A stretch of 64,000 nt of DNA, taken from the NCBI GenBank assembly GCA_965238125.1, contig OZ250179.1:682001-746000 (forward strand). The letters are read 5' to 3'. Under the pieces are notes generated by a model. That model was not told the origin of the DNA and did no database searches. It was given only the letters and a program-made list of their open reading frames with translations. Positions 33,321-43,172 of the stretch are shown here, piece after piece (position 1 is the first letter of the stretch; each line of letters opens with the position of its first letter). Origin of the DNA: UBA6623 sp965238125 (GTDB lineage Bacteria; Acidobacteriota; Terriglobia; Bryobacterales; UBA6623). The translations under genes and the position numbers were made by a program.

Positions 33321-34676
33321 CTAGACCATCCCCACGGCGTGCAAGAACACGAATGTAATAGCGACCGGGACAAGAAACTTCAGCAGCAGCAGCCAACCCT
33401 TATAAAAGAACGCCAGTTTGCTGCCGTTCAGGAAATGATCGTGGCGGATGGCTTCATCCATCTTCCAGGCGGTGAACAGCGAGATGCCCAGCCCGCCTAG
33501 GGGAAGCATCCAATTCGAAGCCAGGTAATCGGCTGCGTTAAACCAATTCATTCCGAACGTCGCCGCGAAGTCGGCCCCGAAAAGCGCGGTCCCGCCGGTC
33601 AGTGCCGAGGGAACGCCGAAGAGCCCTACCAGCACCCCGGACATCAACGTGGCGCGTTTGCGCGTCCAGCCGCGTTCGTCGATGAAATAAGAGCAAGTGA
33701 CTTCGAGCATTGAAATCGCGCTGGTTACCGCCGCGAAAACCAGCAAGCCGAAGAAAATGAAAGCGAACACCGCGCCGCCGGTCATCTGACTCAGCGCGAC
33801 CGGAATGCTGATGAATACCAGCCCGGGGCCGGCCGAGGGCTCCAACCCGAATGTAAAGATGATCGGAAACAGGACCAGGGCCGCGAGAATCGCGATCAGC
33901 GTATCAAGCAGGGAAATCGTGATCGAAGCCGCGACGATGTCGTCGTCCTCGCGGAGATAGCTGCCGTAGGTCAAGATCGACCCCATGCCCAGGCTCAGCG
34001 AAAAGAACGCATGGCCCAACGCTTCCAAAACGCCCCGCGCCGTAAGTTGATCGGCATGGAAACCAAAGACAAAGTCGACGCCCTTGCCGAAACCTTCCAG
34101 CGTAGAGGACTTGATCAACAAGGCCAGGAGCATCACGAAGAGCGCCGGCATCAAGATGCGCGACCAACGTTCGAGTCCCTTGGCCACCCCGCCCACGACG
34201 ACGGCCATGGTCATCGCCATGAAGACGATGTGCCAGAAGAGGTTGAGGCCCGGCGACGAAAACAAATCGTCAAAAGTCGCTTCCAAGCTTTGCGGATCGG
34301 CCCCGCTGATCGAGCCGGTTATTGCCAGCCAGGCATAGTGGAGCGACCAACCGGCGACGATGCTGTAGAAGGAGAGAATGACGAACGAAGACGCCACCCC
34401 CAGCCAGCCGAAGGCTTGCCAGCCGCTACGGGGGCCGCTCAACCGGCGCATCGCGCCGACTGGGGACTTCTGGGTCGAACGTCCCAGCAAAATCTCGGCC
34501 GCCATCACCGGCAGCCCGACCAACAGGATGCAGGCCAAGTAGACGAGGACGAACGCTCCGCCTCCGTTCACCCCCGTGATGTAGGGAAATTTCCAGATGT
34601 TTCCTAATCCGACGGCTGAACCGGCGGCGGCCAGAATGAAACCGACGCGGGAACCCCAATGTGCTCGTTGTGCCAA
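33321..34676 (-). CDS. Sodium-dependent NSS-family (LeuT-like) amino-acid symporter
   Basis: Inner-membrane Na+-coupled importer, probably for an amino acid. It has 451 residues and 11-12 helices from a TTG start. The TM1 signature AAAGSAVGLGNIWKFPY with the unwound glycine region, then NGGGAFVLVYLACILLVGLPVMAAEI, are intact, as is the FFGLLVFAAVTSAISMLEV helix (TM8 sodium site region). The length matches the bacterial 11- to 12-TM subgroup. It is convergent with the TRAP gene and divergent from lpd. The substrate cannot be told from sequence. Confidence 0.93.
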   Translation of the reverse strand: MAQRAHWGSRVGFILAAAGSAVGLGNIWKFPYITGVNGGGAFVLVYLACILLVGLPVMAAEILLGRSTQKSPVGAMRRLSGPRSGWQAFGWLGVASSFVILSFYSIVAGWSLHYAWLAITGSISGADPQSLEATFDDLFSSPGLNLFWHIVFMAMTMAVVVGGVAKGLERWSRILMPALFVMLLALLIKSSTLEGFGKGVDFVFGFHADQLTARGVLEALGHAFFSLSLGMGSILTYGSYLREDDDIVAASITISLLDTLIAILAALVLFPIIFTFGLEPSAGPGLVFISIPVALSQMTGGAVFAFIFFGLLVFAAVTSAISMLEVTCSYFIDERGWTRKRATLMSGVLVGLFGVPSALTGGTALFGADFAATFGMNWFNAADYLASNWMLPLGGLGISLFTAWKMDEAIRHDHFLNGSKLAFFYKGWLLLLKFLVPVAITFVFLHAVGMV

Positions 34677-34865
34677 GGCGGTACGTCGTTACGGGGAGAC
34701 GGCCGACTGAGAGGCCGCTCCAGGAGAGTGTAGGCTCTCCTCGGTCGGGCGAAAACCGCAAAGATAGCATAGTCGGGAGGGATTTCGGCTTGCCGCGGGT
34801 CGGTCCGCTCGGTCCGCTACATCCCCCGGGGAAAGGTTCTTTGCTCTGATAGACTGATTGGGCCT

Positions 34866-36260
34866 ATGACCCACGACGTCATCGTCATCGGCAGCGGCCC
34901 GGGCGGATACGTGGCGGCGATTCGGGCGGCGCAATATGGCTGCAAGGTCGCGGTGGTCGAGAAGGCCCCGGCATTCGGCGGAACCTGCCTTCACGTTGGC
35001 TGTATCCCGACCAAGGCGTTGCTGCATTTCGCCGAAGCCTATGAGACCACTTTGCATGGGGAGGCCATCGGCATTCGCACCAGCGGCGTCGAGCTGGATT
35101 TCCCGTTGATGCAGCAGCGCAAGCAGCAAATCGTCGACGGCCACGCCCGCGGTATTGAATTTCTGTTTAAGAAGCACAAGATCGAAAGCATAGCGGGCTT
35201 CGGGAAACTCGCCGGCGGCGGGAGCGTTGAAGTCGACGGCCCCGAGGGCGTCCGCGAGCTGAGCGCGAAGAACATTGTCCTGGCGACCGGGTCGGAAGCC
35301 CGACGACCGCCGGGCATCGATCCGCCGCCCGAACGGCTGCTGACCAACGTCGAGATCCTCGGCCTGGAAGCCGTTCCCGAGTCGTTGGCGATCATCGGCG
35401 CCGGGGCGGTGGGCGTGGAGTTCGCCTCGATCTATCGCAGCTTCGGCTCCCAAGTGACGCTGCTCGAAGCGCTCCCGAGACTGGTGCCGCTCGAGGACGA
35501 GGAGGTTTCCAAGGAACTTGCCCGAGCGTTTCGCAAACGCCGCATCGAGGCCCATACCGGCGTCGCCGTCGCTGCCGCCGACGAAACCGCCGAAGGCGTC
35601 TTAGTTCGTTTCCATGACGCCGACGGGAAGGCGCGGCAGGTCACGGCCGAAAAACTGCTGGTCGCCGTCGGGCGCGAACCCAACACCGACAAGGTCGGGC
35701 TCGAAAACACCGCCGCCGAGACGGACCGGGGCTTCGTCAAGACCGACCAGTGGATGCAGACCGCCGAGCCGGGTCTTTACGCCATCGGAGACATCGTCGC
35801 CGGGACCCCGCAACTGGCTCACGTCGCCTCGATGGAAGGGATCGTCGCGGCGGCGCGTATCGCCGGGCGCGACATCGAGCCGATCAACCGCCGTCACAGC
35901 CCGGCGGCGACCTATTGCGAACCGCAAATCGGCAGCGTCGGGCTGACCGAAGCCGCCGCCCGCGAGGCGGGCTATGTGGTCAAAACCGGCAAGTTCTCGT
36001 TTCGCGGCAACAGCAAGGCGTCCATCCTCGGCCGCCAAGACGGCTTCGTCAAAGTCGTCGCCGACGAGGAGACCGAAGAAATTCTGGGCGTCCACATCAT
36101 CGGCCCGCAAGCGACGGAAATGATCTCGGAAGCCGTCGTCGCGATGACCTCGGAAGCCACCGTCGAGTCGATTACACGGACTATTCATTCCCATCCGACA
36201 CTTTCCGAGGCCGTGCAGGAGGCCTTCCACGATGTCTACGGGATGGCGATTAATGCGTGA
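34866..36260 (+). CDS. lpdA: Dihydrolipoyl dehydrogenase
   Basis: E3 flavoprotein of 2-oxoacid dehydrogenase and glycine-cleavage complexes, reoxidising protein-bound lipoamide with NAD+. It has 464 residues. FAD site VIVIGSGPGGYVAAIRAAQ, redox-active disulfide GGTCLHVGCIPTK, NAD site AIIGAGAVGVEFASIYRSFG, second FAD motif GLYAIGDIV, and the C-terminal catalytic His-Glu in THSHPTLSEAVQEA-type sequence (HSHPTLSEAVQEA) are all intact. lipB follows, which fits a lipoate theme, but no E1 or E2 gene is present in the window. Confidence 0.96.
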   Translation: MTHDVIVIGSGPGGYVAAIRAAQYGCKVAVVEKAPAFGGTCLHVGCIPTKALLHFAEAYETTLHGEAIGIRTSGVELDFPLMQQRKQQIVDGHARGIEFLFKKHKIESIAGFGKLAGGGSVEVDGPEGVRELSAKNIVLATGSEARRPPGIDPPPERLLTNVEILGLEAVPESLAIIGAGAVGVEFASIYRSFGSQVTLLEALPRLVPLEDEEVSKELARAFRKRRIEAHTGVAVAAADETAEGVLVRFHDADGKARQVTAEKLLVAVGREPNTDKVGLENTAAETDRGFVKTDQWMQTAEPGLYAIGDIVAGTPQLAHVASMEGIVAAARIAGRDIEPINRRHSPAATYCEPQIGSVGLTEAAAREAGYVVKTGKFSFRGNSKASILGRQDGFVKVVADEETEEILGVHIIGPQATEMISEAVVAMTSEATVESITRTIHSHPTLSEAVQEAFHDVYGMAINA

Positions 36261-36274
36261 GGGACTGCAAAGAA

Positions 36275-36362
36275 GCTGAGAAAAGACATGTCGGCACGAA
36301 TGCCGACACGGCACGCAAGAATGCGTGCGCCACGTCATCTCGAAGCTCCTCGGATCGAGAGA
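36275..36362 (+). repeat. Dispersed repeat C, copy 1 (lpdA-lipB junction)
   Basis: Matches 49643-49728 (AGACATGTCG, then a short variable hairpin, then ACACGGCACGCAAGA and GTGCGCCA). It ends about 12 bases before the GTG start chosen for lipB. Confidence 0.75.
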
Positions 36363-36373
36363 ACGACCCGCCC

Positions 36374-37015
36374 GTGTGCGAATACCGCGACCTTGGAAGG
36401 ATGGCCTTCGGATCCGCCTTCGCCTTGCAGCAGGAACTGGTCGTGCGCCGCAAGGCAGGGGCAATTCCCGACCAACTGCTCTTCGTCGAGCATCCTCCGG
36501 TGATTACGCTCGGCCGCAATGCGAGAGGCGGCCATGTTTTGCTTCCCGAAGCCGAGCTCACTCGACGCGGCATTGAAATCCATGAGACCAACCGCGGCGG
36601 CGACGTCACCTACCACGGTCCCGGACAGATCGTCGGCTACCCAATCGTTGATCTGCGCGGTTGGAAGCGCGATGTCGTTGCCTACGTGCGAGCCCTCGAG
36701 CAGGTGATGATCGACGCCGCGGGTCTTTTGGGGGTAGGCGCGGAGCGCGTTGCCGGCTGCACGGGGTGTTGGGTCGGCGACGCGAAGCTCGGCGCGATCG
36801 GAGTGCACATCAGCCGCTGGGTGACATCGCACGGTTTCGCGCTGAATCTCTCGCCCGAGCTCGAGCATTTCAGCTACATCGTCCCCTGCGGTATCGACAA
36901 GCCCGTGACATCGGTTGAGCGGTTGACGGGCCGCGCGCCGGAGCGCGAGGAAGTGATGCACCTGCTGGCGGAATCGTTCGGCCGGATCTTCGGGCGGCGG
37001 ATGACGGCGGGTTGA
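36374..37015 (+). CDS. lipB: Octanoyltransferase (lipoate biosynthesis)
   Basis: Moves octanoyl from acyl carrier protein to lipoyl domains. The frame is open back to 36257, but that part is repeat C sequence; homology starts at CEYRDLGRMAFGSAFALQQELV, so the GTG at 36374 is preferred (213 residues). Signatures: FVEHPPVITLGRNARGGHVL, NRGGDVTYHGPGQIVGYPIVDL (catalytic-site His and Gly motif), and the KLGAIGVHISRWVTSHGFALN stretch with its substrate-site Lys-Leu-Gly-Ala. The catalytic Cys is supplied by IVPCGI. It is downstream of lpdA in the same direction. Confidence 0.94.
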   Translation: MCEYRDLGRMAFGSAFALQQELVVRRKAGAIPDQLLFVEHPPVITLGRNARGGHVLLPEAELTRRGIEIHETNRGGDVTYHGPGQIVGYPIVDLRGWKRDVVAYVRALEQVMIDAAGLLGVGAERVAGCTGCWVGDAKLGAIGVHISRWVTSHGFALNLSPELEHFSYIVPCGIDKPVTSVERLTGRAPEREEVMHLLAESFGRIFGRRMTAG

Positions 37016-37248
37016 TACTCTCTTAGACGCGGCAAAGGGCAGGCCGGGAGGCCCGCCCCCCTGGGAGGGGATCGAGGTTCCCCAGGTCACGGGGGGGAAG
37101 CACCCGGGGCTTACGTGCCACTCCACGTGAAACAAAGGGACGGTTTCAGCGTTCCTTGTAGGGGACGTCCCGTTACGGCAATCGTTGCCCGGGTATTCGC
37201 CGCCGCGACACATTCGCGCGCCATAATGAATCACGTAGTTCGCGCCCC

Positions 37249-38475
37249 ATGACCGACCTACGCACCAACTTGGTTCTGGCCTTCGACACGATGCGCAACC
37301 ATCGTCTGCGCACCGCGCTCACGGTGCTCGGCCTGACGATGGGTGTCGCCGTGTTGATCATGGTCATTACCCTGATTCTCGGGGCCAACACGTACGTCGA
37401 GGACAAGATCGCCAATCTCGGTACGAATGTGTTTCGCATCGGGAAAATGCCGTTCACCTCCACCAGCCGTGATGAATACCGGCGGGCGATCCGAGCCCCC
37501 GATATCCGCATGGCCGACGTTGAGGGCCTCAAGACCCGCTGCCCGCTTTGCACCGACGTGGGGGCGAATGCTCAGAGCAGAGTGACCGTTCGCTACAAGA
37601 ATCAGGAATTGACCGACGTCAGCTTTCGCGGCCAGACCGCCAATATGATCGACATCGGCAACCTCGTCGTCGAGCGCGGCCGTTTCTTCACCGACTCGGA
37701 AGACCGTCACGGGGCGGGCGTTTGCGTCATCGGCGACGAGCTGACCGAGGAGCTGTTCCCTAGTCTCGACCCCATCGGAAAGACCATCCGGGTCGGCCCC
37801 GAGCCCTTGTTGGTGATCGGCACTTTCGAACGCATCGGATCGGTACTTGGACAAAACCAAGATTCCTTTGTCGTGGTCCCGCTCCATACGATGTTCCGCA
37901 TGCGCGGTTCCCGCTTCAGCTTGACGATCGAGGTCAAGACGGGTCCCGAGGAAGGGGCTTTCGAGAGGACCATCAACCAGGCTTGGGGCGCGATGCGGGC
38001 GCAAAGGGGCCTTGGCGGCAAGCGCGAGGACAATTTCTACTTCGGCACGGCCGCCGCCTACATGGCGCTTTGGGAGCGCATCAGTGCTTCGTTCTTTTTC
38101 GTATTCATCAGCGTCTCCTCGATCGCGGCCGTCGTCGGCGGCATCGTCATCATGAACATCATGTTGGTCAGCGTCACCGAGCGCACCAAGGAAGTCGGGG
38201 TGCGGCGCGCCTGCGGGGCGAACCGCGGCGATATCTTGCGTCAGTTCCTGGCCGAGAGCGTCGTGCAGGCCGCTCTCGGCGGTGTGTTGGGAGTCGGAAT
38301 CGGCGTCATAGCGGCATTCCTGGTGACGCGCTTTTCGAATTTCCCGGCCTCGGTGGAGTGGTGGGTGGCCGCGTTGGGCGTCGGGATCGCCTCGACGGTC
38401 GGGGTTTTCTTCGGCCTCTACCCGGCCATGAAAGCGGCCGATTTGGACCCGGTCGAAGCCTTGCGAAGCGAATAA
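37249..38475 (+). CDS. MacB/FtsX-type ABC transporter permease (first of a pair)
   Basis: Predicted inner-membrane permease of a MacB-type exporter or lipoprotein-extraction system. It has 408 residues: N-terminal helix (LRTALTVLGLTMGVAVLIMVIT), a periplasmic core domain (~45-250), then three C-terminal helices of the FtsX domain with IMNIMLVSVTERTKEVGVRRACGANR, the usual cytoplasmic signature. The stop codon directly touches the start of the next permease, so the two are translationally coupled. No ATP-binding subunit gene is adjacent on either side. Confidence 0.92.
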   Translation: MTDLRTNLVLAFDTMRNHRLRTALTVLGLTMGVAVLIMVITLILGANTYVEDKIANLGTNVFRIGKMPFTSTSRDEYRRAIRAPDIRMADVEGLKTRCPLCTDVGANAQSRVTVRYKNQELTDVSFRGQTANMIDIGNLVVERGRFFTDSEDRHGAGVCVIGDELTEELFPSLDPIGKTIRVGPEPLLVIGTFERIGSVLGQNQDSFVVVPLHTMFRMRGSRFSLTIEVKTGPEEGAFERTINQAWGAMRAQRGLGGKREDNFYFGTAAAYMALWERISASFFFVFISVSSIAAVVGGIVIMNIMLVSVTERTKEVGVRRACGANRGDILRQFLAESVVQAALGGVLGVGIGVIAAFLVTRFSNFPASVEWWVAALGVGIASTVGVFFGLYPAMKAADLDPVEALRSE

Positions 38476-39834
38476 ATGAACCCGAAAACCCCAAACGCCG
38501 CAACAGAGCCCCGACCGCAATCGAGGGGTCAAGCGCCGGGTGAAAGTACAGCCGAGATAACCGACGCCACGCATCGTTCCAAGATGACGCGCGACCAGCT
38601 ACGCGAAAATATCCGCGTCGCATTTCACTCGATCCGCACTCAGAAAGCACAGTCGCTTTTGACGTTGCTAGGCGTTGTCATCGGCGTTTCGTCGGTTATC
38701 AGCGTGGCATCCATCATCGAAGGGCTGAACAACGACGTCGTCGGCCGCATTCAAATGATGGGCTCGAAAGTCTTCATCGTGGCCCGCATCGGGCCGCAGT
38801 TCGGGCGCCGGTCACAAGAAATGCGCTTGCGCAAGTACTTTAAGCCTTCCGACGCGCAGGCGATTCGCGAGTCCGCGCCGACAGCGGAATTTGTCACGGC
38901 GTTCGCGGATCGCAGAGGGCTCTCCGCCCAAGCCAACGAAATTCGCTACGGCAACCAGCTCGTCGGCGACGTTTTTCTTCGTGGCGTCGACGAATTCCAC
39001 TCCGATGCCATGACCTCGATGGATGTCACGCAGGGTCGCGTAGTTTCGTCGAATGACAGCCGACACTCGCGTTATGTGGTCGTCCTGGGCCGGGCAATCG
39101 CCGAGAGCCTGTTTCCCTTCACCGACCCCATCGGCCGCAGGGTGCGACTCAACGGACTGCCGTTTGAAGTGATCGGCGTGTTTGTGCGCGATGAGGGTCT
39201 GTTCGGAGGGCCGGGAATCGATCAGATGGTCACGATCCCGTTATCGACGTTTCGTAAGCTCTATCCCGACCAGCGCGAATTCGCGATTGCGGTGTCGGTC
39301 CGGGAAACCCCGCAAGTCGCGCAAGCCGTCGACGAAACGGTCGCGGCGCTGCGGCGGGTCCGTAGAGTCCCTCCGCGCAAGGAGAACGACTTTGAAATCT
39401 TCATGCCCGAGTTCTTTTTGCGCATATGGAAGCAGCTGACCGGCGCCCTGTTTCTGTTGACCTTTACGATCAGCTCGATCGCCCTGCTGGTGGGCGGTAT
39501 CGGCGTGATGAATATCATGTTGGTCTCGGTCACCCAGCGCACTCGGGAAATCGGAGTCCGCAAGGCCGTTGGAGCGCGCGGTCAAGATGTCCGCATGCAG
39601 TTTTTGACCGAGGCCATTGCGCTCACCTGCCTGGGCGGCGTAACCGGGATCCTCCTCGGCAACTGCGTCGCCTGGGGAGTCAAGTTGATTTATCCCGCCC
39701 TGCCGGTGGCGGTGTCGCTGGTTTGGGTCTTGATCGCTTTTTCGATCTCGGTGGGTATTGGTCTGTTTTTCGGCTACTACCCCGCTGACCGCGCCGCCCG
39801 CCTGGACCCGATCGTTTGCCTACGCTACGAGTGA
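38476..39834 (+). CDS. MacB/FtsX-type ABC transporter permease (second of a pair)
   Basis: Paralogue of the gene before it. It has 452 residues from the ATG that directly follows the previous stop; the first ~36 residues are hydrophilic and an ATG at 38584 (MTRDQLRENIRVAFHSIR) is an equally good start. It has the same plan: N-terminal helix (LLTLLGVVIGVSSVISVASI), periplasmic core, FtsX domain with GVMNIMLVSVTQRTREIGVRKAVGAR. It probably forms a heterodimer with the first permease. Its 3' end overlaps the convergent glycosyltransferase gene by ten bases. Confidence 0.92.
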   Translation: MNPKTPNAATEPRPQSRGQAPGESTAEITDATHRSKMTRDQLRENIRVAFHSIRTQKAQSLLTLLGVVIGVSSVISVASIIEGLNNDVVGRIQMMGSKVFIVARIGPQFGRRSQEMRLRKYFKPSDAQAIRESAPTAEFVTAFADRRGLSAQANEIRYGNQLVGDVFLRGVDEFHSDAMTSMDVTQGRVVSSNDSRHSRYVVVLGRAIAESLFPFTDPIGRRVRLNGLPFEVIGVFVRDEGLFGGPGIDQMVTIPLSTFRKLYPDQREFAIAVSVRETPQVAQAVDETVAALRRVRRVPPRKENDFEIFMPEFFLRIWKQLTGALFLLTFTISSIALLVGGIGVMNIMLVSVTQRTREIGVRKAVGARGQDVRMQFLTEAIALTCLGGVTGILLGNCVAWGVKLIYPALPVAVSLVWVLIAFSISVGIGLFFGYYPADRAARLDPIVCLRYE

Positions 39835-40968
39835 AGCTCGTCGGCCGCGGCAACAGCGGAGGGGCGACAGGCCTCCCGCACAATCGACGCGATAAATACA
39901 ACGATCACGCCCACCGCAATCGCGCTCCCCTCCGAGCCGATAACGGTCGCGTAGGCGGTTGGCGGCAGCAAAACGAGTAACGCGGACACACGCAGAAACC
40001 CCGAATATCGTTGCGGCAGTGTGCTCAAGGCGGCCGGTAGAAGGATCACCATGTCGGTAAGATAGGCATGCTGGCTGACCAACAGGCCGCCGGCCAGGCA
40101 GCACGCCAGCGAGAGATGCAGGTCCGCGCGACGCGCTACAAACCAAGTTGCCCCCTCCACCGCGATGCCCGCCGCCGCTTCGGCGACCGGTCCGAGCCCC
40201 AGCCAGGTAACGACGTCGTACAGGTTCGGCATCTGCTCGACGCTCGGCGAAAAGTGGGACGCCGTCGCGACCCGAAACCAATCCAGCGGCCAACTTAACC
40301 CCGCCGCGGCGAACGAGACCAAGGCCAAGACCGCTCCGCCGGCCGCCAAGCCTTCGAGGAAACGGAGGTCCCGACGAGCCGCGATCCAGACCGGCAGCAA
40401 CAAGATAGAGATGAAGCTTTATCGAGCAAATCGCCGCAACCAGCCCCGCGGTTCGTGCATCTCCTCGCTGGTGAAAGTGCATCGCGGCGGCGATCAAGAT
40501 CAGCAACAAAGGCGAATCCTGACCGTTGATGAAAGCCGCGAAAGTCGGCAAGGAAAGGCAGACCCACGCCAGACGCAAACGCCACCCCGGGATCGGCCAC
40601 AACGCAACAAACCCGATCACCGCCGCGGCCTGAACGATGTGCCAGACGAACTCCGCCGCCGCATAATCAAGGTAGGACAGCGGCAGGAACAAGACCGCGT
40701 GGAAAGGCAGCCGAACGTAGCCATGGGTCGCGGAATACCCGCCGATGTGGCGTTGTTCTTCGCGACGTAGCGCGTCGAGATCGTACAGATCGCCGTCGCC
40801 GATCAAATGGCCGCCGGAGTAGAAAGCGGCGAAGTCCAAGGCGTAATCCGCGCCGATCGAGCGCACCCGAACGACCGTCACGATCATCGCGCACAAGCTC
40901 AACAGGGCGATCACTAAAGACACCCATGAGCCCGACTTCGCGTCTGAAACGGAACGAGCGGGCGACAC
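39825..40968 (-). pseudogene. GT87-like (DUF2029) membrane glycosyltransferase, frameshifted
   Basis: Predicted polytopic mannosyl/arabinosyl-type transferase using polyprenyl-linked sugar. From the GTG at 40968 the first frame gives a helix, then GADYALDFAAFYSGGHLIGDGDLYD (the GT-C catalytic Asp loop), RLPFHAVLFLPLSYLDY and, at the break, CSIKLHLYL. The protein continues in another frame as LLPVWIAARRDLRFLEGLAAGG down to the stop at 39825. The switch falls near 40403-40430 and needs one base removed or two added. Joined, it would be about 380 residues, a normal size. It could be a real pseudogene or a sequencing error. Confidence 0.75.
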
Positions 40969-41057
40969 AAGGGTAGTGTAGCCGATCGCAGGCCGACTTT
41001 CGTGCCCGTGGCGGGGCTTCGCCGGCTGCGCCAATGACCTCCCCGAACCCCTCGTGC

Positions 41058-42116
41058 TTACGGCAGTATCGCCACGCCCCAAGGCCGCTCGCTGACCTTG
41101 ATCTTGGTGACAACGGTCAACGTTTCGGCATCAACCACCGACACGTCATCCGAGGGGCCGTTCGCGGTGTAGAGCGTCTTGCCGTCGGGCGTGATCGCGA
41201 TACCCCAGGGCCGCTCGCCGACTTCGACAGACCCAACCACCTCGTTCGTGGTCGTGTCGATCGCGACGACATGACGACCCCGGCCGGTGGTGACATAGAT
41301 CTTGCCCCCGTCCGGAGCTACCGCGATACCCATCGGTCGCACTTTTTCCCCGGAAAGCTGAATGGTGCGTATCACCTCGTGATTCGCCGTATCCACCACC
41401 GAAATCGTCCCGCTTCTTTCCGAGCTAATATAGGCGCGCGATGAGTCGGGGGAAAAAACCGCTGTCCGAGGCCGTAGCCCGACCGCGAATGTTTTCACCA
41501 CCGAGTCGCTCGCCGTATCGATCACCGAGATCATGGCGTCGTCCTCGGAGGTGACGTAAACGAACTTCCCGTTGGGGCTGATGCCCACGCCTTCGGGCTC
41601 GTCCCCCACCTCGAGCGTCTTGAGGACTCGGTTCTCGGCGATGTCTACGATGCTGGCCATCCCGACGTCTTCATTCGCCACATACATCTTGGTTCCGTCC
41701 AGGCTCACGGCGAGCTGTTCGGGGTCCGAGCCGCCGTCGAGAATCTTGGTGAGTTTGTTCTGCTCAATGTCGAAAACTCCGATCCCATCCGCGGACTTGT
41801 CGGCGGGCGGCAGGGTCGAGCGATCGATACCCGGACCGCCGAAAGGAGACCCGCTGAGGGCCACGTAGAGCAGTTTGCCGTCGCCGCTGAGCCGAATTCC
41901 CCGGGGGCGCTTGCCCAAGGGCACAGTTGCAATTACTTCATGAGAACCCGCGTCGATGATGCTGAGATCGCCCGACGCTTCGTTCGTCACATAGACTCGA
42001 GGACCCGTGCGTTCGGCGGGCGGCGGCGCCTCCGAGCTCGGACCTGGGTCGCCGGGTCCGCAGAAAATCAACACCGCGCAGCAACTAACTGCTAACCCGC
42101 TCGCGAAACGCATCAT
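41058..42116 (-). CDS. YVTN-type seven-bladed beta-propeller lipoprotein
   Basis: Exported propeller protein of unknown ligand. The start at 42116 has an AAGGAG site at ideal spacing and gives a short signal with a possible lipidated Cys (AVLIFCGPG). It has 352 residues. From residue ~35 there are about seven repeats of ~42-45 residues, each with a YVTNE or similar strand and a PDGK/PNGK turn (VYVTNEASGDLSIIDAGS, MYVANEDVGMASIVD, VYVTSEDDAMISVID, AYISSERSGTISVVD, IYVTTGRGRHVVAID, LYTANGPSDDVSVVD). Such proteins often sit with cytochrome or surface-layer genes. Confidence 0.88.
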   Translation of the reverse strand: MMRFASGLAVSCCAVLIFCGPGDPGPSSEAPPPAERTGPRVYVTNEASGDLSIIDAGSHEVIATVPLGKRPRGIRLSGDGKLLYVALSGSPFGGPGIDRSTLPPADKSADGIGVFDIEQNKLTKILDGGSDPEQLAVSLDGTKMYVANEDVGMASIVDIAENRVLKTLEVGDEPEGVGISPNGKFVYVTSEDDAMISVIDTASDSVVKTFAVGLRPRTAVFSPDSSRAYISSERSGTISVVDTANHEVIRTIQLSGEKVRPMGIAVAPDGGKIYVTTGRGRHVVAIDTTTNEVVGSVEVGERPWGIAITPDGKTLYTANGPSDDVSVVDAETLTVVTKIKVSERPWGVAILP

Positions 42117-42382
42117 CACTCTCCTTCCGCAGCACGTTGACCGCCGATTCATCACCAAGTAATGAAGCATAATCATTTTCAACCCCTCGACGCCAGCCCG
42201 CCGCGCCGTCACCCGTCGAACCGTGGTGGGTTCGTCAATGCGGGCCGGGGTCCGCCCCGTCCCTCCCGCATTCGAATACGGGCCGTGTTTCCCCCGGCCT
42301 CAACTCGTCCCGACGGTCTCTTCCGCGTCCTGATAGAATGCGGGGGCCGCCGAGCAGGCGTCGAAACGCAAGGAGGACCCCC

Positions 42383-43033
42383 GTGAACACCAAACTTCTC
42401 GTCCTGACAACCATTGTTCTGGCCGCTGTGAGCCTTCAGCCGGCGCAAGCCGACGACCATGATCTAAGTTTCTTCCTGACCAGCGCCGGGCCCGGCAACG
42501 GCGCCGACCTAGGCGGACTGGCCGGCGCGGACGCGCACTGCCAAAAGCTGGCCGCCGCCGCAGGAGCGGGCAGCAGTACCTGGCGAGCCTACCTGAGCGC
42601 AAGCGCCTCGGGCGGTCAAGCCGCCGTGAACGCTCGTGACCGCATCGGCAAGGGTCCCTGGCACAATGCCAAGGGCGTCAAGGTCGCCGAGAACGTCGAT
42701 GACCTGCATTCCGCCAATAACAAGTTGAGCAAAGAGAACTCGATCACTGAAAAAGGCGACGGGGTCAACGGACGCGGAGACAAGCCCAATATGCACGACA
42801 TCTTGACGGGCTCCCAGTCAGACGGCACCGCGCTCGGTGACGGCGAGGACCACACCTGCGGGAATTGGACCAGCCACGGCGAAGGCAGCGCGCAAGTCGG
42901 TCATCACGACCGGCAGGGCGGAGGCGCCGACCCCACATCCTGGAATGCCGCGCACGGCTCGAGCGGTTGCAGCCAAGCGGACCTGCAAGGAACCGGCGGC
43001 AACGGCTATTTCTATTGCTTCGCGGCAAAATGA
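42383..43033 (+). CDS. Secreted protein with lectin-like (DUF1554/endostatin-like) domain
   Basis: Function unknown. The GTG start at 42383 has a strong AAGGAGGA site. It has 216 residues: signal peptide (KLLVLTTIVLAAVSLQPAQA), then FFLTSAGPGNGADLGGLAGADAHCQKLA and STWRAYLSAS, the entry of a C-type-lectin-like fold found in secreted proteins of several phyla. Further on are PNMHDILTGSQSDG, HTCGNWTSHGEGSAQVGHHDR and a C-terminal GYFYCFAAK. The four Cys residues of the mature part could form two disulfides. It stands between the YVTN gene (divergent) and the PSCyt1 gene (same strand). Confidence 0.75.
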   Translation: MNTKLLVLTTIVLAAVSLQPAQADDHDLSFFLTSAGPGNGADLGGLAGADAHCQKLAAAAGAGSSTWRAYLSASASGGQAAVNARDRIGKGPWHNAKGVKVAENVDDLHSANNKLSKENSITEKGDGVNGRGDKPNMHDILTGSQSDGTALGDGEDHTCGNWTSHGEGSAQVGHHDRQGGGADPTSWNAAHGSSGCSQADLQGTGGNGYFYCFAAK

Positions 43034-43172
43034 GCGGGTGATGAAAAGGGGGCCGTGTCGAAGCCCCAAAACCGGGGGCGGCGAGGCGTTTTCGGGGCGT
43101 TGGGACGGCCCCGTGCCGGATGCTTCTGATAAAATTCAGCAGGAGTCAGCTGTCGACTCCCAGTGGCGTATC

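Noticed and set aside
42837..43172. Extended N-terminus of the PSCyt1 protein overlapping the lectin-like gene
   Set aside because: The extra stretch is low-complexity and antagonistic to the confident lectin-like frame; the signal peptide follows the ATG at 43173.
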